Assembly (NCBI RefSeq): GCF_019049105.1
Contig: NZ_JAHQZR010000015.1
Span: 62,001-126,000 of the forward strand
Reading direction: 5' to 3'
From: Leucobacter chinensis
GTDB lineage: Bacteria; Actinomycetota; Actinomycetes; Actinomycetales; Microbacteriaceae
DNA: 64,000 nucleotides
Shown here: positions 58,279-64,000 of the stretch, one piece after another
Position numbering within the stretch: the first letter of the stretch is position 1
Layout: every line of letters starts with the position of its first letter
Translations under genes and position numbers: made by a program
The notes under the pieces: model-generated
Database searches by the model: none
The model's input: the letters and a program-made list of their open reading frames with translations, nothing else
Told to the model about the DNA's origin: nothing

Positions 58279-59412
58279 GTGGCCTACAGTGATATTGACG
58301 GCGGTGTTGCCGCGGTGTTCATGCGCGGGGGCACGAGCAAGGGACTCATCGTGCACGAGCGCGACCTCCCGCCCGCGGGCGACGAACGTGACGCTCTGCT
58401 CATGCGTCTCATGGGCACGCCCGATCCACTGCAAATTGACGGCATGGGCGGGGCTGCCTCAAGTACCTCCAAAGTGATGGTGGTGAGCGCCGCGGGGCAA
58501 GACGGAGTGATCGAGTACTCCTTCGGGCAGGTGGGCATTGCGCAGCCGGTGGTCGATTGGAGAGGCAATTGCGGCAACCTGAGCTTTGCCGTTGCGGCCT
58601 TCGCGGTTGATTCCGGGCTCAGTCCCGTTGATGATGGCGCGACCGAAACGACCGTGCGGCTGCGCAACACGAATACCGGCGTGCGCATTGATGCCGAGGT
58701 TGCGGTGCGCCGGGCAAGGGCCGCGCGAGACGGAGACACCGTGATTGCCGGGGTCCCAGGAACCGCGGCTCCCATCACCATGCGCTATCTCGAACCGGGC
58801 GGTGCCGTGACCGGTGCTCTGCTGCCGCTCGTCTCGGCGCAAACGATGTTCACGGTTGCGACCTCGAGCGGTGAGCTGCGCGTGCGGGGCACGCTCGTTG
58901 ACGCCACGAACCCGTACCTCTTCGTAGCGCGAGATGCGGTGCCGGGCGCTCATCGCGCCCCCGCGGAGCTGAGGGGCGACGAGACGTTTCTTGCCGTCAT
59001 CGAGCGGTTGCGTGCGGCAGCGGCGGTCGCGCTCGGGGTCGCTTCATCGCTCGAGGCAGCCCGAATCGAGGCTCCCGTCACGCCGCGCATCGTGCTCGTT
59101 GGCCCGCCCAAAGAGAGTGCAGAGGCTGATCTCGAGACGCTCACGATATCGATGCAGCAGGTGCACCGTGGCATTCCCATGACCGCGGCCATGGCGCTCG
59201 CCGCCGCCAGGGGCATCGCCGGAAGCATCGTGCACGACCTCGTGGGCGACGCCCCAGCGAACGGTGCGACCGTCATCGCCCACCCGCTCGGCACCGTGCG
59301 CGTTGTTGCCGAGCACGCTGAGCGCGCCGATGGAACCGTTCACGTCGTTTCGGTCGGCGTTACCGGCACGACGCGCACGCTCATGGCAGGAATGGTGTAT
59401 CCCGCTCCATAG
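58279..59412 (+). CDS. PrpF-family isomerase/tautomerase
   Basis: A 377-residue PrpF/DUF453 protein: VFMRGGTSKGLIVHERDLP, DPLQIDGMGGAASSTSKVMVVS, then VDWRGNCGNLSFAVAAFAVDSG and HRGIPMTAAMALAAARGIAGSIVHDL. Family members isomerise aconitate-like acids, such as PrpF in the methylcitrate cycle and GalD/4-oxalomesaconate tautomerase. No prp or gal genes are adjacent, so the substrate is open. GTG 58279 has AGGGAG nearby upstream. Confidence 0.87.
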   Translation: MAYSDIDGGVAAVFMRGGTSKGLIVHERDLPPAGDERDALLMRLMGTPDPLQIDGMGGAASSTSKVMVVSAAGQDGVIEYSFGQVGIAQPVVDWRGNCGNLSFAVAAFAVDSGLSPVDDGATETTVRLRNTNTGVRIDAEVAVRRARAARDGDTVIAGVPGTAAPITMRYLEPGGAVTGALLPLVSAQTMFTVATSSGELRVRGTLVDATNPYLFVARDAVPGAHRAPAELRGDETFLAVIERLRAAAAVALGVASSLEAARIEAPVTPRIVLVGPPKESAEADLETLTISMQQVHRGIPMTAAMALAAARGIAGSIVHDLVGDAPANGATVIAHPLGTVRVVAEHAERADGTVHVVSVGVTGTTRTLMAGMVYPAP

Positions 59413-59442
59413 GTGGGGCTAGTGCCAAAACCGAGGCTGCCG

Positions 59443-59448
59443 TAGCGT
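59443..59448 (+). promoter_or_regulatory. -10 box of a leaderless membrane protein gene
   Basis: TAGCGT is followed by six bases and the ATG at 59455. No ribosome site is present. Confidence 0.5.
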
Positions 59449-59454
59449 TGAGCC

Positions 59455-60441
59455 ATGCATGATGAAACCGAGGGCTATTCTTTAGCCGACAGCTCTGACG
59501 CGACGTCGCCCGCGGGCGGGGCTGAGCCTCGTGAGCCGCTTCTCAGACGCCTGTGGTGGTGGCTCACAACGGGGCAGACGAGGCGACGTAGTTATGCGTT
59601 CGGGTACGTGCGTAAGCCAGGAGTGTTTAAGCGCCTTCTTGGTGCGTGGCGAATCATCATGGGGCGCCGCAGCATGCAACCGGTGCCGATGCTCTACCTC
59701 GTGGTCATCGTGCTTGGCCTCATCGTGGGGTTCGCGCTGCAGTTCACCCTCGACTTTGCGTGGTATATCGCTCCGCTCGTGTTCTTCGTGCTGGTATGGG
59801 GCTTTTTCTTTTCGACGATCTGGTGGGGCAACCGTGCTGGCCGCGAGACGTTGCGTGAAGACCTCATGTGGCAGCTATCTCCCGAGCGGGGCATGCGTAT
59901 GCGCAGAGAGCGCATCTCGCGGCAACTCCGCGATTCAGCGCTTCGCTTCTTTCGCTTCGCCGGCGAGAGCTTCAGCTACTCGGTGATGTCGCTTCAAAGC
60001 TCGAGCGGCGTCTTGGACTCTGTCGCGCTGCGGTGCGTGAGCCCCGAGCAGCTCGAACGCGAGCGTATCAGTGGGCCTGACGAAGAGCTCGATGACGTCT
60101 GGATTGTGCAGGTGATGCCGCGAGAGTCGCTGGCCGCTGACGATGAAGATGCTGTTCCTCAGAGCGAGCTGGCCTATCTTGTCGAAGACTGCGTCGAGCA
60201 GAGCATCGATACCGAAGAATGGCAACCGATGACCTTTGACCTTGACGGTCACTCGGTCGATGGTTGGTCGGTCAGCAACGAACGCTGTATTGGTGCATAC
60301 TGCGCCTTTGGCGAGCAGTGGATCATCGCGCTCTACAGCCCAGCCCCAGCGACCGAGCGCGCTCCCGGCCCGCTGCAAGAGCGTATCGAGCTCTGTGAGA
60401 TCACAGACCGCGAGATGTTGGTCGCCGAACTTGCGCGGTGA
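59455..60441 (+). CDS. Uncharacterised two-helix membrane protein
   Basis: I do not recognise this 328-residue protein. An acidic N-terminus (1-30) is followed by a basic, Trp-rich stretch RRLWWWLTTGQTRRR, two membrane helices at about 78-98 and 101-124, and a basic region GMRMRRERISRQLR. A 190-residue soluble domain follows (YLVEDCVEQSIDTEEWQPMTFDLDGHSVDGW). It is leaderless by its TAGCGT box. It converges with the large membrane protein gene, only 39 bases apart. The topology suggests a cytoplasmic sensor-like domain attached to the membrane, but this is speculative. Confidence 0.65.
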   Translation: MHDETEGYSLADSSDATSPAGGAEPREPLLRRLWWWLTTGQTRRRSYAFGYVRKPGVFKRLLGAWRIIMGRRSMQPVPMLYLVVIVLGLIVGFALQFTLDFAWYIAPLVFFVLVWGFFFSTIWWGNRAGRETLREDLMWQLSPERGMRMRRERISRQLRDSALRFFRFAGESFSYSVMSLQSSSGVLDSVALRCVSPEQLERERISGPDEELDDVWIVQVMPRESLAADDEDAVPQSELAYLVEDCVEQSIDTEEWQPMTFDLDGHSVDGWSVSNERCIGAYCAFGEQWIIALYSPAPATERAPGPLQERIELCEITDREMLVAELAR

Positions 60442-60480
60442 CGCACATGGCAGAGCAAGCACGTCACCGCATTGTGCAGA

Positions 60481-63159
60481 TTAGCCCCAGAATGAGGTGC
60501 TCGCCGAGACGTCATCGATGATGACCTTGCCGTCAACGACCGAGTAACTGCCCCTCATCGAAACCTTTGTTTCTTCGAGGTCGTAGTCGCTCCACTCGGT
60601 ACTGTTGCGTTGAGTCTTGACCGTGCCCGGCTCTGTCTCGAATGATGAGAAGTCGAAGGTTTCAAAACCGCCCGGCAGGGTGCCGAGTTCGAGCACTGCG
60701 AGCTCGGTGTTCTGCACGATGTACGGGCAGTAGCTCTCCATGTTCGTTGGAATCGTGACGCACTTCGTGAACTCATCATTCACGAGGGCAAGCACGGCTT
60801 TCTGGAGGCTTTCGCTGGCGGCTGCCTCGAAGGTGACCGAGACCGGCTCAGCATTGTGCGGATCGGCCGAGAGCGTCTGCTGCGGCATGACCGTCACCGT
60901 GACGGTTTCGAATTCGGTGTATTCACTGTTCGGAATGCTGAAGGTGTACTCGCCGGGGTACAGGTAAGCCTCAACGACGTGGCGCTCATCCCAGCCCTCG
61001 GAGGCGGTGCTCGGCCCCACCTTGACCGTGGTGTCGCCCACCTCGAGGGTGTCGAACTCGAAGGGAGCCTCGAACCGAACGCTCTGCACGAGTGGGGCGG
61101 TGACCTTCCAATTGTGCAGCAGGCCGAACGAGTTCGCTCCACGCTCTGCTTCAAGGAAGACGGTCTGGCGCTCGCCGTCGATGCTGAGCTCGGCCTCGAC
61201 GAGAGCGTGTTTGGCGTCACCTGAGAGTGAGTCATCGGTGTTGCGCACGTTCACGACCTCTATTTTGTGGTCGGCTGCGTTAAACACCTCAGCGGTGAGC
61301 AGCCCGCGCTCAGCATTGCGCACCCCGGGATCAACGGCCGAGGTAGCAGCATCGAGTTTGCCCTTTGCGATGAGTGAGAGGTAATGGTCGACAGCAGTTT
61401 CTGGCCCCCGGCTCCCGTTGAGAATCTTGACGGTGACGAGTCCCGCCACGAGTGCGACAACTACCGCGACTACCGTCACGAGTACCGCGATGATGCCGCG
61501 CTTTTTCTGCGGGCTGAGCGGTGCCCGCTCTGGCAGTGGGAGCGCTTGTGGCTGCGGCTGCACGAGCCCTGCCAGGCTGGCTGGTTGGGCTACGGTACCA
61601 GCATCAGTCACGTTGCCCTCAGCGCCCTCAGTGGGCATGCTGCCCTCGTCGAGTGCGCCGCTTTCGATGATCGGGGCGGTCTCGGCAGTCGGGGTTTCGG
61701 GGCCAGCCGGTGCGGTGTGATCCGCGATGGAATCGTTCGCTACGAGCGCCGCTGTGATGGGATCAGTGCTCTTAGCTGACGTGCTCTCTGCCGACGTGCT
61801 CTCTGCGGGTGCGGATTCTGCCGGCTGGGGCTCGACCCGCGTGGGTTTGACCGGCTCGGCGGGTTCTGCCTGTGCGGGCTGAGGCTGCACAGGCTCGGGC
61901 TGTGCTGCTGCGGGCTGAGCCGCAGCTGCGGGTTCGCCCGATAGCCAACGGTTCACCGTGATCTGCGGCGCGAAGAAGAAGAGCAGCTTGGGGTTTGCGA
62001 GGTAGGCCCAGCGCGGGGCGAACTCGGCGAGGGTGCTCACCAATAATGCGATGGCAGCGGTGCTGAAAGGTACCCACCAGGTCACCGTCATCGTGATGGT
62101 TACGGTGCCGTAACTTCCCATGCTCGCCGCCGTGCGAATGGGCAACACGGCGAGCACGATCACGAGCCAGATGATGGTCGCCCCGACGGGCAAACGCCAC
62201 AAGAGGTCAGCCCGAAACTGGGCGGCACGGGGGCGGCGCAGGCCAACGGCGATGGCAGCCGCGATGATGCTGAGCACGGCGAACAGGAAGACGCACACGG
62301 CGAGCCAGGGCGAGAGGTTCCACGGCATGAGCAGCTCTGCAGAGGTGAACGGCACCTCGGCGGTGAAGCCGCCGAGGTAGCCCATGCTGATGAGGCCAAG
62401 CAGAAGGTTCCCGAGGAAGGGAATGAGGGCGAGGCTCGTTGCGAAGGTCTGTTTGATGGCCACGAGTACGACGGCAACGAGCAACAGCGGTGCAAAGACC
62501 GTGAAGGTCGCGGCGAAGAAGGCGCGGGTCTCAGTGATGAGTGGCCGTGCGAGGAAGGCGGTGATGGGGCTTGCCTCGCGGGTGCGTTCGCGAGTGACAA
62601 AGAGGGTCACCGCGACGATGCACCAGAGGGTGGCAAAGATCGCGAAAGGCTTTCCGTGTAGCTCTCCCTCGGCAACGTTCGTGCTGCCAGGCTGCAGCCC
62701 GATGAACCCGAACACGAGCATGAATACGAGCCCGATGACCGCGCCCTCGATGCCAGCGCGCAAAGCCGAGAGCGTGAGCGTTGGTGCGATCGCATCGTGC
62801 GCGATGCGGCGTTTGGCAACGAGTGCCGTGCCTACCACGATTGCCGCGAGGGTCGTCAGCGAGAAGATGCTCAGCGAGAACGAGCCTTCGAGGCTAAACA
62901 CCGAGACGCCGAAACTTCCGTTTCCGGCCCAGCCATAGCCCAGGAGCCCGGCGGTGACGCACGCGAACAGTGAGAGAAGCGTGCCAAGCCCGGCAGTAGA
63001 GAGCGCACTCGAGGCCATCAACGCGATGACGACGAACAGGGCCATGACGGCCGCAACGCCGAACACTACGGCCGCGGTGAGTGCAAGCGTCGTGAGCGCG
63101 GGTTTACCGAGGAGGCCCTTCAGGTAGTTCGCGGTCACCGGTTCAGGGGTGGTCGTCAT
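60481..63159 (-). CDS. Large multi-domain membrane protein of unknown function
   Basis: An 892-residue protein I cannot place in a named family. Residues about 20-430 hold some ten membrane helices. A Pro/Ala/Glu-rich linker (430-555, with repeats like AESAPAESTSAEST) leads to a further helix at about 565-590 (GIIAVLVTVVAVVVALVAGL). An extracytoplasmic region follows: VDHYLSLIAKGKLDAATSAVDPGV resembles DUF4878/lumazine-like stress domains, and later beta-rich segments carry VTVMPQQTLSAD. There is no enzyme motif. It may be an envelope-assembly or stress protein. It lies divergent from the GntR gene. Confidence 0.7.
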   Translation of the reverse strand: MTTTPEPVTANYLKGLLGKPALTTLALTAAVVFGVAAVMALFVVIALMASSALSTAGLGTLLSLFACVTAGLLGYGWAGNGSFGVSVFSLEGSFSLSIFSLTTLAAIVVGTALVAKRRIAHDAIAPTLTLSALRAGIEGAVIGLVFMLVFGFIGLQPGSTNVAEGELHGKPFAIFATLWCIVAVTLFVTRERTREASPITAFLARPLITETRAFFAATFTVFAPLLLVAVVLVAIKQTFATSLALIPFLGNLLLGLISMGYLGGFTAEVPFTSAELLMPWNLSPWLAVCVFLFAVLSIIAAAIAVGLRRPRAAQFRADLLWRLPVGATIIWLVIVLAVLPIRTAASMGSYGTVTITMTVTWWVPFSTAAIALLVSTLAEFAPRWAYLANPKLLFFFAPQITVNRWLSGEPAAAAQPAAAQPEPVQPQPAQAEPAEPVKPTRVEPQPAESAPAESTSAESTSAKSTDPITAALVANDSIADHTAPAGPETPTAETAPIIESGALDEGSMPTEGAEGNVTDAGTVAQPASLAGLVQPQPQALPLPERAPLSPQKKRGIIAVLVTVVAVVVALVAGLVTVKILNGSRGPETAVDHYLSLIAKGKLDAATSAVDPGVRNAERGLLTAEVFNAADHKIEVVNVRNTDDSLSGDAKHALVEAELSIDGERQTVFLEAERGANSFGLLHNWKVTAPLVQSVRFEAPFEFDTLEVGDTTVKVGPSTASEGWDERHVVEAYLYPGEYTFSIPNSEYTEFETVTVTVMPQQTLSADPHNAEPVSVTFEAAASESLQKAVLALVNDEFTKCVTIPTNMESYCPYIVQNTELAVLELGTLPGGFETFDFSSFETEPGTVKTQRNSTEWSDYDLEETKVSMRGSYSVVDGKVIIDDVSASTSFWG

Positions 63160-63366
63160 TGCGCTCCTGCTGTGCTGTGAGAGGGATATCGGGACGGGCT
63201 GTGCAGAAGCGAGGCTAACACAGCGAGTGCGACACGTGTTGTTCGAATGTGGGCAGAAACGCTCCCACTAAGATGAACAGAGATACTGAAGAACAGTGAT
63301 CGGTGAAAACGGGGGCGTTCTGTACGGGCGCTGCGATCGCAACCGAGACCCACGGGAGGCTACACA

Positions 63367-64000
63367 ATGACCGAGGTTGAGCCAACCCCGCAGGACATCT
63401 TTTCTGACCCGGTCATGGGCGGGCTGCTCGCGAAGCTGAAGAACATGCAGCTCGGTGAGAAGATTCCGAGTGAGCGGCTGCTCTCTGAAGAGTTTGGGGT
63501 GAGCCGCGCCACACTTCGTGAGCGCATGGGCAAGCTCGAGTCGCTTGGGGTGCTCGAGCGACGCGACCGATCTGGCACGTTTTACACGGGCATTAAAGCC
63601 GAGACCGTGAGTGATGTCGTCTTTCTTGGCCTGATGTCGTCAGAAATGAGCATCGAGTCGCTCATTTCCTTTCGGCACGCGCTTGAGCGGCAAGCGGCCG
63701 TTGAGGCTTGCCGGGCCAAAGATCACATGAACATTGCGCGCATGCTCGTTGCGCTTGAACAAATGGATGCGGTCGATGACCCGCAAGCGCTCAAAGCGGC
63801 CGACCTTGAATTTCACGACGCCTTAATTGCGAGTAGCCAGTCGAATGTGCTGATCTTCTTCGCGAAGGTGATGCACGTGGTGATGGTGAAAACGATTGAG
63901 TATGACGCACTTGACGACGACGTCGTAACGATGCGGCGTGTGCACCGAGATATTTGCGACGCTATTGTTGCTCAAGACGAGGCTCGAGCTTCGCAGGTTG
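63367..64000 (+). CDS. FadR-type GntR regulator, 3' end missing
   Basis: The frame runs from ATG 63367 past the window end, giving 211 residues. The winged helix shows MQLGEKIPSERLLSEEFGVS, then RATLRERMGKLESLGVLERRDRSGTF. The C-terminal FCD effector domain follows, with FRHALERQAAVEACR, AADLEFHDALIASSQ and a late HRDICDAIVAQDEARA. The metal or acid-binding Asp and His residues of FCD domains are present (D of ADLEFHD, H of VHRD). GGGAGG lies seven bases upstream. Members control organic-acid or sugar-acid use. The target operon lies beyond the window. Confidence 0.9.
   Translation, partial: MTEVEPTPQDIFSDPVMGGLLAKLKNMQLGEKIPSERLLSEEFGVSRATLRERMGKLESLGVLERRDRSGTFYTGIKAETVSDVVFLGLMSSEMSIESLISFRHALERQAAVEACRAKDHMNIARMLVALEQMDAVDDPQALKAADLEFHDALIASSQSNVLIFFAKVMHVVMVKTIEYDALDDDVVTMRRVHRDICDAIVAQDEARASQV

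Noticed and set aside
63160-63366. FadR-type operator between the large membrane protein and the GntR gene
   Set aside because: No TGGT-N3-ACCA-like dyad is present; only a 5-bp GTGGG/CCCAC pair with a long loop was seen.

Overview
This 64 kb window is a piece of a high-GC actinobacterial chromosome. Frequent GTG starts, a GluABCD glutamate uptake operon, a Zur-type Fur protein, an LPXTG-anchored nucleotidase, an MT0933-like small protein, zinc-free (C-) ribosomal protein paralogues and many leaderless genes all fit Actinobacteria. My best guess is a Leucobacter-like member of Microbacteriaceae, but that placement is inferred and no rRNA gene is present to test it. I found no tRNA, rRNA, transposase, phage gene or CRISPR array. 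Base composition looks even throughout, so this reads as stable chromosome with several catabolic clusters.

Layout. 0-3.3 kb: the end of etfB, then etfA and a large cytochrome b protein with three copies of a docking-like motif on Ala/Pro-rich arms. 3.4-5.3 kb: a PYROXD2-like FAD oxidoreductase and zur. 5.5-8.8 kb: gluABCD. 8.8-10.5 kb: an SGNH hydrolase and an RhtA-like exporter, both on the minus strand. 10.6-18.2 kb: an HTH-cupin regulator with a 19-bp operator-like dyad, a PotABCD-type importer, two amine-oxidising flavoenzymes and a cupin, so probably polyamine or other amine uptake and oxidation. 18.3-19.7 kb: rpmB-rpmG-rpsN and hup. 19.9-24.6 kb: a CopD-CtaG fusion, a FadH-like dienoyl-CoA reductase and a second HTH-cupin regulator. 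24.7-28.6 kb: an agmatinase-family ureohydrolase, an NTF2-like protein, an NCS1 permease and a cyclase-family amidohydrolase.

29-32 kb holds a small membrane protein, dcd, a GlxA-type regulator and a second-type GAPDH. 32-44.5 kb is the most coherent catabolic island: RidA, KDG kinase, a PLP-dependent ammonia-lyase or D-amino acid deaminase, an IclR regulator and an N-acyl-D-amino-acid deacylase on the minus strand. Divergent from them are a Dpp/Opp-type importer, a serine hydrolase and KDPG aldolase on the plus strand. Two 11-bp dyads lie in the divergent promoter region. I read this as uptake, deacylation and Entner-Doudoroff-type breakdown of an N-acylated amino-sugar acid, such as an N-acyl-D-glucosaminate conjugate. 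The neighbouring GAPDH could take the glyceraldehyde-3-phosphate.

44.6-64 kb carries an ABC exporter, a GNAT acetyltransferase, the ribDEAH riboflavin operon behind an FMN riboswitch, the LPXTG nucleotidase, an orphan MT0933-like protein, a zinc alcohol dehydrogenase and an aspartate dehydrogenase-like protein. These are followed by trpS and xth, a PrpF-family isomerase, two uncharacterised membrane proteins and the start of a FadR-type GntR regulator cut by the window edge.

Two genome-wide habits show here. At least seven genes have a TANNNT -10 box six or seven bases before the start codon (leaderless mRNAs). Many multi-gene operons carry strong GC-rich hairpins without a U-tract between cistrons, often just after the first, highly expressed gene. 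All functional calls rest on reading motifs by eye; no database search was run.
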